In this document: piece by piece, positions 1 through 7,340 of the stretch
Numbering within the stretch: the first letter of the stretch is position 1
Layout: every line of letters begins with the position of its first letter
NCBI RefSeq assembly: GCF_014635085.1
Contig: NZ_BMCH01000005.1
Coordinates: 186,001 to 250,000 of the forward strand
Length of the DNA: 64,000 nt
DNA from: Asaia siamensis
GTDB lineage: Bacteria > Pseudomonadota > Alphaproteobacteria > Acetobacterales > Acetobacteraceae
Direction: 5' to 3'
Program-made: the position numbers and the translations under genes
Notes under the pieces: generated by a model
The model's database searches: none
Seen by the model: only the letters and a program-made list of their open reading frames with translations
What the model was told of the DNA's origin: nothing

Positions 1-180
1 GCTGGCCATGAGCGGTGTTTCCTGATCGAGAAACAGCGCATAGGCGCGGCTGTCGTCACACCAATGGGCAATGAACCAGCCCGGTCTGGCGTCGATCATG
101 GCGCGCCATTGCGGCTCGTCCAGAGCGTAGTGGAAAGGCGCCAGGCGCTCGCCTCTCCTGATATGCTGCGCCATGCTCAT
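1..180 (-). CDS. Hydrogenase-4/FHL-type large-subunit homologue, N-terminal fragment
   Basis: Only the first 60 codons lie in the window; the gene runs off the left edge. The ATG at 180 overlaps the stop of the upstream hyfF-like gene as ATGA, so the two are translationally coupled. The visible peptide starts MSMAQHIRRGERLAPFHY and contains WFIAHWCDDSRAYALFL, which fits the NuoC-like N-terminal domain of HyfG/HycE proteins. The domain that would carry nickel-iron ligands lies outside the window. The assignment rests mainly on position behind hyfB-C-E-F homologues, because HyfG normally follows HyfF. Whether it is a real hydrogenase subunit or a ligand-less relative cannot be judged here. Confidence 0.45.
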   Translation of the reverse strand, partial: MSMAQHIRRGERLAPFHYALDEPQWRAMIDARPGWFIAHWCDDSRAYALFLDQETPLMAS

Positions 181-1298
181 GGGGCTCTCCAGTGCAGGGC
201 CCAGACAGAGTCAGGCAGGGTCAGAAGAAAAGGCGAGGCGAGACCAAGGGCCAGCAGGGCGCCGATCACGATCCTGTCCTGCCACGGTGAGGGAAGGATA
301 ACGTCCAGACGCGCCCGGCTCGCCAGCAGGCCGAGAGCCGCAAGGCACAGCAAGGCCGGGATCATGCCGGTTGCCGCCAGCCCGCCCACAATTCCGAAAC
401 CTGCGGTAAAGCCTGGCCAGGGGGGCAGACTGCCCAGTATCCAGAAACGCGCTGATCGGTCGAGGGCAGGAATGGCGGCCAGAGCCAGCCCGCTGCTCAG
501 AAGCAGCAGGACGGGTAAGACGCCGTGGGGCAGGGTGGCGGCAAGAATGGCCAGCGCCACAATCGGGCGGGCATTGTCCTGCCGGGTCATGACGCACAGC
601 CAGAGCCCGGCCAATCCGGCGAGAACCAGCACGATATGGGTGATGTCGCGTTCAGGCAGACGCAGCATCAAGGCCACGACACTCAGGCAAAGGAGCATGT
701 CCAGCAGAGCAGTACCTCGCTCTTCTGTGGCGGCATGAGCCTGTGTCGTCATGGGTGCGCCGAGACCGGCCATGAGGCACAGCCCGACAGAGAGAAACAG
801 ATCGCCGAGGCGCAATGTGGCCGGGTCCGGGGTCAGGGTCGTCAGACTTGTGCCCAGCAGGGCCAGAACCACTCCTGCCAGCCGCAGGCGCATCGACTCC
901 CAGGCCTGTCTCGCCCGCGTCGTAACCAGGGTTTCGCGCAGGGCGAGAATCAGCGCAGTGAAGGCGGTCAGGCAGGTGACGGGCAGCAGCGTATGCACGC
1001 TGAGTGCCAGCATGATCGCAGAACTCGCCAGAAGATTGAGGCAGAGAGCGAGGCGCTTTTCGTGTGCGTGCCAGGAGAGAAAAGGCACGCAGCCAGCCAG
1101 AAGACAGGCCCAGCGGGCGAGAATATCCTGACCGGGAAGAAGCGGATCGAGCAGGGCCGTCAACACAAGCCCGGCAAGAGTGAAATGACGTGCCGAACGG
1201 GTGGCCTGTGCCTCGGGCATGAGCGCCAGAAGACAGGCGGCCAGAAGCGGCCATGTCGGAACCAGAAAAACGGCAATCTGGTGCAAAGTCTCAGCCAT
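177..1298 (-). CDS. HyfF-like (antiporter-type) membrane subunit, shortened
   Basis: A 373-residue, almost wholly hydrophobic protein with roughly 11-12 membrane segments. It resembles the Mrp-antiporter-like subunit HyfF of hydrogenase-4 (about 526 residues in E. coli), so it is clearly short. The stretch LPPWPGFTAGF corresponds to the LPPFGxFxSKF signature near the end of the antiporter core. Where NuoM/HyfF proteins read D(I/L)KRLxAYSS, this protein reads RQDNARPIVA, so the lysine and serine pattern of the proton channel is lost. It overlaps the hyfE-like gene by 8 nt and the next gene by 4 nt. By analogy it would be a membrane-arm subunit; active proton transport is doubtful. Confidence 0.65.
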   Translation of the reverse strand: MAETLHQIAVFLVPTWPLLAACLLALMPEAQATRSARHFTLAGLVLTALLDPLLPGQDILARWACLLAGCVPFLSWHAHEKRLALCLNLLASSAIMLALSVHTLLPVTCLTAFTALILALRETLVTTRARQAWESMRLRLAGVVLALLGTSLTTLTPDPATLRLGDLFLSVGLCLMAGLGAPMTTQAHAATEERGTALLDMLLCLSVVALMLRLPERDITHIVLVLAGLAGLWLCVMTRQDNARPIVALAILAATLPHGVLPVLLLLSSGLALAAIPALDRSARFWILGSLPPWPGFTAGFGIVGGLAATGMIPALLCLAALGLLASRARLDVILPSPWQDRIVIGALLALGLASPFLLTLPDSVWALHWRAP

Positions 1299-1845
1299 GA
1301 TGCCGCCCCTCCAGGCGCAGCCAGGCGAGTTTTGGCATCAGCCAGCCTCCCAGCGCCAGCAAGCCGACCCAGACCAGTGCCGTGCCCAGAATGAGGGGCC
1401 AGCTCTCGGTGTGGCCGCCGAGCAGCAGCAGCCCATTCAGTCCGCAAAGCAAACCGATCAGTTGGAGCAAAGGCACTGGCAGGGCAGCGGCGCAGAGGCC
1501 GGAAAGAACGATACCGATGCAGATCAGCACAGGCAGACCCGGTGTGGCGGCCAGTGCGGTGAGAAGCACGAGCCCGATGGCGGCGCACAGGGCAATGCCT
1601 GCCGCCTGCTGGGTGGCGCGTCGCTCGCGCAGATCCCCCGACCGCCAGGCGATATGGGTGCGCAGAACAATCCACCCGGCACCGTTGAGCACGGGCAGCA
1701 GAATGAGCGCAGCCATGGCAGGTGCGCCATGGCCAATGACCGACATGCAGGCGGCAGCGCATGTGCCATGAAAGGGCAGGATGCGCGCGTCACGCCCGAT
1801 CGCGCCAAGGGCGATCAGCAGGGCAAGGCCAAGAAGAACCGTCAC
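1291..1845 (-). CDS. HyfE-like membrane subunit, GTG start
   Basis: A 184-residue membrane protein. I chose the GTG at 1845 because it overlaps the stop of the upstream gene (GTGA) and gives a hydrophobic N-terminus (VTVLLGLALLIALG); the frame continues further upstream but that part is arginine-rich shadow sequence. HyfE proteins are about 216 residues and share a NuoK-like region near the C-terminus. Here it is LLQLIGLLCGLNGLLLLGG, and the usual acidic residue of the ENG motif is leucine (GLNG). That glutamate belongs to the proton path in the family, so its loss is notable. It sits between hyfC-like and hyfF-like genes, as in hyf operons. Confidence 0.65.
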   Translation of the reverse strand: MTVLLGLALLIALGAIGRDARILPFHGTCAAACMSVIGHGAPAMAALILLPVLNGAGWIVLRTHIAWRSGDLRERRATQQAAGIALCAAIGLVLLTALAATPGLPVLICIGIVLSGLCAAALPVPLLQLIGLLCGLNGLLLLGGHTESWPLILGTALVWVGLLALGGWLMPKLAWLRLEGRHHG

Positions 1846-2750
1846 GCCGCCAGCCTCCCCGCAAGAACGAGCAGGATCGCGGCGCCGCTCAGAACGAGAG
1901 CGAGGCGTGACGCAGGGAGTGGCCGACAGGCGCGCCAGCCTGCGGCCAGGGCAACCACCAGGGCGAGTTTGGCCGGAGCCGCGACGCACCAGAGCACGAC
2001 CAGCGTACCGAGAGGACGAGTGCCTGCAGCAATCGAATCAGGCCAGACAAGATCGGCGATCAGCAGATACCAGCAACAGGCAGAAAGATCATGGCTGTAG
2101 CGCAGCAGAGCGCGATGGCGCCCCTCGGCTGATGCGATCAGTTCCTCATGCCAGCTATCGGACAGGAAGCGGCGGTTCAGCACCAGAAGCAGGGCGGCTG
2201 CGACAAACACCAGCCCGCCGATCAGGGTAGGGGCCGGTTGCAAAAGCCGCTGCTGCAGCAGACCAATGAGCGTTCCGGCGCCGGGCAGACCAATGGTGAT
2301 CAGTGTGCCGGTCAGGGCGAGAAGTGGCACCAGAAACAGCAGATCACGTCCAAGCTGGCCCACGGAACTGCGCAGGCGAAGGGCGATCAGCCGGGTCGGT
2401 GGTTTCTGCAGTGCCTGCATCCAGGCAGGTAGGCAGGACAGGATCAGCAGGACCCCGCAGGCGAGCGGTTCCGAGAGAAAGCCGAACAGCGATCGCGCAG
2501 AGGCATAGGGAATGCCCGTCATGGCAAGAAAAACGGCGCACAGGCCAAGCCAGGAAAGGGCAGGAACAGCGCGGCGCTGCGCCCAGCCACGGCGTATCTG
2601 GCGCCAGCGCCATCCAGGGGCGATGCTGCTGCGCCCGGCACCGAGGCCCTGCAAGCTGTGCTCGAGATCGGTCAGAAACGGGGCAATTACAGACAGGCAG
2701 GCTATCTGGCCGAGTGTCGTGGCCAGAGCGAGGGCGAATAATCCGATCAT
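1842..2750 (-). CDS. HyfC/HycD-like (NuoH-family) membrane subunit
   Basis: 302 residues with about eight hydrophobic segments, close to the 307-322 residues of HycD/HyfC. The ATG at 2750 overlaps the stop of the hyfB-like gene as ATGA and is followed by a typical first helix (MIGLFALALATTLGQIACLS). The C-terminal part with SDSWHEELIASAEGRH and RALLRYSHDLSACCWYLLI matches the family pattern HEE...GxxxALLxxAxxxxxxxxxxL. In the family this subunit anchors the peripheral arm at the membrane, like NuoH in complex I. The cytosolic loop after helix 1 is arginine/tryptophan-rich and diverges from the usual RPGLLQG-type sequence. Confidence 0.7.
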   Translation of the reverse strand: MIGLFALALATTLGQIACLSVIAPFLTDLEHSLQGLGAGRSSIAPGWRWRQIRRGWAQRRAVPALSWLGLCAVFLAMTGIPYASARSLFGFLSEPLACGVLLILSCLPAWMQALQKPPTRLIALRLRSSVGQLGRDLLFLVPLLALTGTLITIGLPGAGTLIGLLQQRLLQPAPTLIGGLVFVAAALLLVLNRRFLSDSWHEELIASAEGRHRALLRYSHDLSACCWYLLIADLVWPDSIAAGTRPLGTLVVLWCVAAPAKLALVVALAAGWRACRPLPASRLALVLSGAAILLVLAGRLAA

Positions 2751-4108
2751 GCGGACCAGCCAAGCCAGGCCAGAGCGGCGGCAAGCAGAAACAGCCAGAG
2801 CGATAATGTCTGACGTGCCAGAGCCGAGCCGGTCTTGCGAAACACGGGCGCCCGGTCGAAGGCAACGCCCTGCGTCACAGGACGCCACCCATTGCGCAGC
2901 GTCTGCCAGCGGGCGCGCAGGAGTGCGAGCGCGCGCCGCACGCCCCAAGGCAGGCGTAGCCTGATTTCGGGCGAGGGCCAGTCTGGCAGGGCATTCGCCA
3001 CTGACGGCAGATGGGTCATGACGGCAGGAATGATCAGGGCCGGGATCAGGAAAACGAACGCCGGATACCAGAAGGCGCCGTCACCTCCAGCAACGGACCA
3101 GATGGGCCAGGCACGCCAGATATCCTGACCGGCGCCAGCCAGATCGAGCGCGGAAACATGCAAAAGCCCAAGCAGCAGACCGGGGCAGATCGAGAGGCAT
3201 AGGCCAAGGGTGAGTGCTGTTGGCAATCCGTCATGATGCAATGTGGAAACCCGGGTCAGCGAACGCCACGAAGACAGCCAGCCCCGCACCATCAGCACCC
3301 CGATCAGAAGGCTGAGCATGACCGCTCCTGCGGTCCAGGCGGGGGAGAGCCCGCTTAGCCCGTTGACCACATGCAACCCCAGCCAGAAAGGCAGGAATCC
3401 GGCCAGAGGCGGCAGCGGTGTCTGGAACAGGAAAGCCCTGTTGCCGAGCCCTTGCAGCGCCAGAGCAAGGATCATCGCCTCACTGCCGGCCAGAGCCGTG
3501 TCGGCCAGCCCGCCTTCCCTTGCGCAGAGCGTCAATCCGAGCAGCAGAAGGGGCCAGTAATTTAAGGCCTTGTCGATGCGCAGGCAAAGACAGAGACCCG
3601 CCCCCAGCAGCACCAGACTGACCGGCCAGAAAAAACCATGCGTCTGCAGAAGCGGTGGTACGAAAAGCGCGTAGGAGAGGAGGGGCATCTCTGCAAAGGC
3701 AGGCAAGGTGGCGAGGCCTGCTGCCGGGGCCAGGCAGACAAGCGCAGGAAAACCCGAAAGAATAGCGAGCGCGCATCCTGAAGGGGCCAGCAGGCCCAGC
3801 CGCCAGGCGCGCAACCTTTGCCCGTCCTGTGCTGCCTCGGCCCTATGGGCGGCCTCGGCCAGACAAGGCAGAAAGCAAAAGAGCGACAGCGCCGCGTTGT
3901 GGCAGAGCAGGCCGATGCTGCCGAGTGCCTCGCCTATCGGGCCCGGATATCGACGGGGTGTGACGAGCGACAGGGTCCAGAGTACGATCCAGCACGCGCT
4001 GAGCGGGTCGAGCGTCAAAGGGCCAAGCCGAGCCTCATGGCTCGCCAGGGCGCCCCAGCACCCCACCGCGCCCTGAATGCCCAGGGTAGTCGCGCGCAGC
4101 AGGGGCAT
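2747..4108 (-). CDS. HyfB-like antiporter-type membrane subunit; start uncertain
   Basis: At least 453 residues, highly hydrophobic, related to HyfB (672 residues in E. coli) and to the NuoL/M/N antiporter family. RIDKALNYWPLLLLGL occupies the place of the DLKRLLAYSS helix and PLPPLAGFLPFW that of the LPPFNGF signature; the intervening histidine/lysine pattern is poor. The first ATG (4108) cuts into a continuous hydrophobic frame: codons upstream encode DASLFSALPLALLLSCLLLR, a good first helix. However, no in-frame ATG, GTG or TTG exists between there and about 4260, only CTG. The true start may be non-canonical, or the start may have been lost. First gene of the tightly overlapping hyf-like operon. 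Confidence 0.6.
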   Translation of the reverse strand: MPLLRATTLGIQGAVGCWGALASHEARLGPLTLDPLSACWIVLWTLSLVTPRRYPGPIGEALGSIGLLCHNAALSLFCFLPCLAEAAHRAEAAQDGQRLRAWRLGLLAPSGCALAILSGFPALVCLAPAAGLATLPAFAEMPLLSYALFVPPLLQTHGFFWPVSLVLLGAGLCLCLRIDKALNYWPLLLLGLTLCAREGGLADTALAGSEAMILALALQGLGNRAFLFQTPLPPLAGFLPFWLGLHVVNGLSGLSPAWTAGAVMLSLLIGVLMVRGWLSSWRSLTRVSTLHHDGLPTALTLGLCLSICPGLLLGLLHVSALDLAGAGQDIWRAWPIWSVAGGDGAFWYPAFVFLIPALIIPAVMTHLPSVANALPDWPSPEIRLRLPWGVRRALALLRARWQTLRNGWRPVTQGVAFDRAPVFRKTGSALARQTLSLWLFLLAAALAWLGWSA

Positions 4109-4182
4109 GAGCGGTCCGCGACGCCATGATGTCGCGAGGCGCAGCAGGAGGCAGCTCAGCAGCAGGGCAAGGGGAAGGGCTG

Positions 4183-4271
4183 AAAACAGGGAGGCATCCT
4201 GACTTGGCGTAAACGGACAGGTTTTCCTTACCGCAGTTTCAGCCCCGACCCAATTCCTCTCACCCTGCTTT
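4183..4271 (-). promoter_or_regulatory. Compact cobalamin-riboswitch-like leader
   Basis: Read on the minus strand, the segment between the 97-codon gene and the hyfB-like frame carries, in order, GTGAGAGGAATTGGG, GGGGCTGAAACTGCGGTAAG, GAAAACC and GCCAAGTCAGGATGCC. These resemble the conserved blocks of cobalamin riboswitches; the btuB leader has AGCGGTAAGGAAAGG, and the B12 box is AAGYCAGGAGACCTGCC. The ends pair as AAAGCAGGG (4271-4263) with CCCTGTTTT (4191-4183), a nine-pair closing stem. At 89 nt it is far shorter than the roughly 190-nt element at 61140, so it is either a variant class or a decayed copy. Identification is by eye and tentative. Confidence 0.45.
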
Positions 4272-4295
4272 CAGGCCGGGATAGATGCTGGGTTT

Positions 4296-4589
4296 TTAAA
4301 GCGCCAATGGCAGGCGTTGGAGGTCGAGGTCTCCGGCGCGCTCATGGGCCAGTTCGATCAGCTCGTTTTCGCTGTTGCCGGGCGCCTGCGGGTCGTAAAA
4401 GACGAATTCGAGCTCAGGCTCCATCTGGGTACACACCAGAGAGCACCCAACGGCCTCGCCGAGATAATCGGTGAAGCTCCTGATCTGGACGCTCGGGAGA
4501 TGCGAGATCCAGATCCGGCGTTCCTGTGCAAAGGGAGTCAGCAGATGCGGGTGAGCGGCAAGATAGCGCTCGAATTCGGCTTGAGTCAT
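4296..4589 (-). CDS. Hypothetical protein, 97 residues
   Basis: A small soluble, acidic protein (MTQAEFERYLAAHPHLLTPF...), not recognised. It has no signal peptide or membrane segment, one short cysteine pair (CSLVC) and an acidic C-terminal half with ELIELAHERAGDLDLQRLPLAL. I chose the ATG at 4589, with GGA about nine bases upstream; a TTG two codons earlier is the alternative. The gene precedes the hyf-like operon on the same strand, separated by the riboswitch-like leader, so the two may be co-expressed or separately controlled. The frame is clean and codon use matches the neighbours, which supports a real gene. Confidence 0.6.
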   Translation of the reverse strand: MTQAEFERYLAAHPHLLTPFAQERRIWISHLPSVQIRSFTDYLGEAVGCSLVCTQMEPELEFVFYDPQAPGNSENELIELAHERAGDLDLQRLPLAL

Positions 4590-4938
4590 GGACAATCCAT
4601 TTGTGAGTTCTGGAACTATTTATGTTTCTTCTAAATATATTTAAGAATAAATATAATTATCCCTTCTGATAAAAATCAATCCCGAATAAATTTGATCTTT
4701 ATTTCATGCGTTTTTCTGCGTCTTGCAGCCCTGCTGCCTAGCGGGGCAGGAAACAGGAGAATTTTTCCCGACGCGACTGGCAAGCAGATCTCTGTTTGCC
4801 ATCCGGGCCCTGACCTTGTCGGGTATTTTATTTCGGCTCGCGGAAGTATTCGCGTTTGCCGGAAAGAAATGCCGCAAACCAGAGGCCGAGAGCCGGACCT
4901 GATCAAGCCTCGCTACAGGAGGGGGCGTTCGGCCCTTG
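4590..4938. other. Intergenic region with an AT-rich block
   Basis: About 350 bases without a supported gene. Positions 4612-4700 are strikingly A+T-rich for this genome (runs such as TTCTAAATATATTTAAG), which fits a promoter region for the minus-strand 97-codon gene and the hyf-like operon behind it. The rest (4700-4938) lies downstream of the aldo/keto reductase stop. Open frames here on the plus strand have no convincing protein character. Confidence 0.5.
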
Positions 4939-5784
4939 TCAGATCATTTCCAGCGGGGTCTTGCTGCGTGGTGGCGCAAAATGCGCGTCGAGGCGCGTCT
5001 GATCCTCTTTGCTCAGAACCAGATCAAGCGCTGCGATGTTTTCGCGCATATGCACACGGGAGCCCGCCTTCGGAATAGCGAGCAGGTTGGGCTGACGAAG
5101 CACCCAGGCCAGGGCGATCTGGGCCGGGCTCGCCGGCCCTTTCGTCGTTTCATGGCTTTTCGCGATATCGATCAGAACAGGGTCATCAAGCAACGTACCG
5201 CCCTGGCCGAGAGGAGAATAGGCAATCGAAACAATGCCTGCCGCCTTGTCGCGTGCCAGCAGATCGAATTCCACGCCGCGTGCCTCGAGGTTGTAGAGAA
5301 TCTGATTTGCTGCGCAGTCAGCGCCAAGTTCATCCAGTTCCTGCATGTCCTCGGTGTCGAAATTGGAAACACCCCAGCGTCGGATCATCCCCCGATTTTG
5401 CAGGTGCGTCAGAGCTTCGACAGTTTCCTCCAGCGGTACGCCACCACGCCAGTGCAGCAGGTAAAGATCGAGGTGATCGGTGCCCAGCCTGTCGAGAGAG
5501 GCCTCGCAACTGCGAAGGGTTTTCTCGTAACTCGCATTCGACGGCAGCACCTTGCTGATCAGAAAGACGTCGTCGCGTCGGCCGCGTATCGCCTCACCGA
5601 CGAGGCGTTCGGAGCGACCGCTACCATACATTTCTGCTGTATCGACGACGCTAAGACCGGCGTCGAGACCTGCGTGAAGACTGGCGATCTCCTCGGCGCG
5701 CGTCGCTGTCGCGTCCCCTACATTCCAGCTCCCCATACCGAGTGCCGGAATGGTGTGGCCATCGCGAAAACTAACCGTTTTCAT
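4939..5784 (-). CDS. Aldo/keto reductase family oxidoreductase
   Basis: 281-residue cytosolic NAD(P)H-dependent reductase of the AKR superfamily, expected to reduce aldehydes or ketones to alcohols. The catalytic tetrad is complete: Asp48 and Tyr53 in VVDTAEMYGSG, Lys78 in FLISKVLP and His111 in LYLLHW. SIAYSPLGQGG and AIPKAGSRVHMREN match the family's nucleotide-binding segments. Length is normal. The gene stands alone, divergent from the bicupin gene with 174 bases between them. The substrate cannot be told from sequence; acetic acid bacteria carry many such reductases. Confidence 0.9.
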   Translation of the reverse strand: MKTVSFRDGHTIPALGMGSWNVGDATATRAEEIASLHAGLDAGLSVVDTAEMYGSGRSERLVGEAIRGRRDDVFLISKVLPSNASYEKTLRSCEASLDRLGTDHLDLYLLHWRGGVPLEETVEALTHLQNRGMIRRWGVSNFDTEDMQELDELGADCAANQILYNLEARGVEFDLLARDKAAGIVSIAYSPLGQGGTLLDDPVLIDIAKSHETTKGPASPAQIALAWVLRQPNLLAIPKAGSRVHMRENIAALDLVLSKEDQTRLDAHFAPPRSKTPLEMI

Positions 5785-5958
5785 GAAAACTTCCTTTTCA
5801 ATCTGCAGGCCGAAGCGTCAGATCTGGTTCGGCGTTCGATAATGGTAGCCAATCGACAATCACGAATACGTGAGAAGTACCCCCCCGAGGGCCGAGCGGC
5901 GTTAGGCTGGTGGCAAGAGCCTGAGGCGCGGCTTCTGCTTTCAAAAAGGAGGCTGAAA

Positions 5959-6912
5959 ATGGTGTCTTTCGATCATCGCGTTTTCCAGCGCCTTTTCGGC
6001 GGAACGAAAACAAGCAGGTCAGCGGCCTTCATGAAGCGGCGCGAACGCGCCTCTGGCCTGGCTGCCCGATTGTGGGCCGCCCAAGGGTTCGGTGAGACCG
6101 ACGCTGAGGGCATGTGGCCGAAGCGAAAGAACGTCCGGGAGTGCAGTGAGGTCGAGGTCAGGCGTCACGATCTGGGTCAGGGTGCCGAAGGCGCTGTCAT
6201 GCGCTGTGACGCGACGGGCTGGGGTATGGTTGTTTCTGGCAGCGCCAGACTCGAAATGTGCTCCGAGACGGGGGCGGCGCTTTATCACGACATGCTCCAC
6301 GAAGGTGACGTGTGGAGCGTACCAGTTTCCGCTTCAGCGTGGTTGCATTGCCGCGACAATGAGCACGCGAGTGTCGTCGTGTTTGTCGGCGGCAGGGAAA
6401 CAGAGTCTGACGTCTCAGCTGACGACTGGTGCTGGGCCGACCAGCGGCCCACGCCTGGCCCGTTCCATCATACCTTGCTCGACCAGACCGCAGAGACCAC
6501 TCTCTGGGGCAGCATACGTGTTCTCGAAGCCGATGCCTTTGCTGACCCCGATGCGCTTTCTGCGGCACTCGTCGAGATCAGTCCCGGTCGCTGCACTGAC
6601 CTTCATTGGCACCTCAACACATCTGTCTGGCAGATCTGCCTTGAAGGGGCGGGTGTCGTTACCTGTGTTCCGGCCGGTCAGGCCCGGCAGGAAAGGCGCG
6701 TCTGCACCGGGATGATCGGCCATGTGCCGAAGGCAGAAGGGTATTTCATCCGCAATGACGGCAATGTGCCGCTCAGGGTGCTCCAGATATTCAGGTCCGA
6801 TCACTATCACGACCTTTCGCTTTCCCAATGGCTCGCCGCATCCTCCCCCGAAATGATTGCCGCTCACCTCTGTGTTGATGTGGCCACGATCTCGAGCCTC
6901 TCCCGGCTCTGA
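5959..6912 (+). CDS. Degenerate oxalate-decarboxylase-type bicupin
   Basis: 317 residues. I chose the ATG at 5959 because of the strong AAAGGAGG seven bases upstream, although the frame stays open far upstream. Two cupin domains match the oxalate decarboxylase family: cupin 1 around GWGMVVSGSARLEM (about 80-145) and cupin 2 around residues 205-290, ending in the family hallmark FRSDHYHDLSLSQWLA. The manganese ligands are mostly gone. Cupin 1 has Met81, Cys83 and Gly87 where the family has His, His and Glu. Cupin 2 keeps His216 and His218 but has Val223 for Glu and Tyr262 for the last His. A decarboxylase activity is therefore unlikely; a binding or structural role is an inference. Confidence 0.75.
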   Translation: MVSFDHRVFQRLFGGTKTSRSAAFMKRRERASGLAARLWAAQGFGETDAEGMWPKRKNVRECSEVEVRRHDLGQGAEGAVMRCDATGWGMVVSGSARLEMCSETGAALYHDMLHEGDVWSVPVSASAWLHCRDNEHASVVVFVGGRETESDVSADDWCWADQRPTPGPFHHTLLDQTAETTLWGSIRVLEADAFADPDALSAALVEISPGRCTDLHWHLNTSVWQICLEGAGVVTCVPAGQARQERRVCTGMIGHVPKAEGYFIRNDGNVPLRVLQIFRSDHYHDLSLSQWLAASSPEMIAAHLCVDVATISSLSRL

Positions 6913-7340
6913 GAAGCAGCCGGGCCCAGTAACTGGTAGCTGGATATCCAATCCGGGCGTTTGAGCGCGTGCCCTTTGTGCTTAATCAGTTTCTCAGGGT
7001 TCGGGGTCTGGATGTGAGTAGTCGCAAAATCCGGTCCTAACCGGTCGTTCCAGATTGGAAGGCGTTGGCCGCCCCTGGTCGGGCAGCAGCGGTGAACAGC
7101 GGAAAATACCCTGCCAGGCCTGCGAGAGTTCGTGCGAAGCTGTGAAGGCAATCGCCGTGGCTGGGTCGGTGCATGAGGGGTGGTAGGCGCCGCCTGACAG
7201 TGTCCCGACACGGCGCGATGAGGCGGAAGAGTTGCTTTCGAGGTGGAAACGTTTCAGACCTCTGAGACCTGTTTTTCATCTTTCTGCCATGGCAGAGGCC
7301 GACCGTTCCGGTTCTGCCCGAGTGTGACGACGAGACGCGC
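6913..7340. other. Intergenic region between bicupin and sdaA
   Basis: 428 bases without a supported gene. A stem CCCGGCT/AGCCGGG (6902-6908 with 6918-6924) spans the bicupin stop codon and could act as a weak terminator, but no T-run follows. The remainder should contain the sdaA promoter; I see no clear hexamers and no obvious operator. Confidence 0.4.

Noticed and set aside
4692-5078. Plus-strand open frame of 128 codons
   Set aside because: No recognisable protein character, rich in Arg/Cys/Pro like random GC-rich frames, and overlaps the well-supported aldo/keto reductase gene on the other strand.
4936-5958. Long upstream extension of the bicupin frame
   Set aside because: The frame runs antisense through the aldo/keto reductase gene; the strong AAAGGAGG before 5959 and cupin domain boundaries show that the gene starts there.
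7281-7292. CTGCCATGGCAG palindrome, also seen near 61332
   Set aside because: Short palindrome expected by chance at this size; the two contexts are unrelated.
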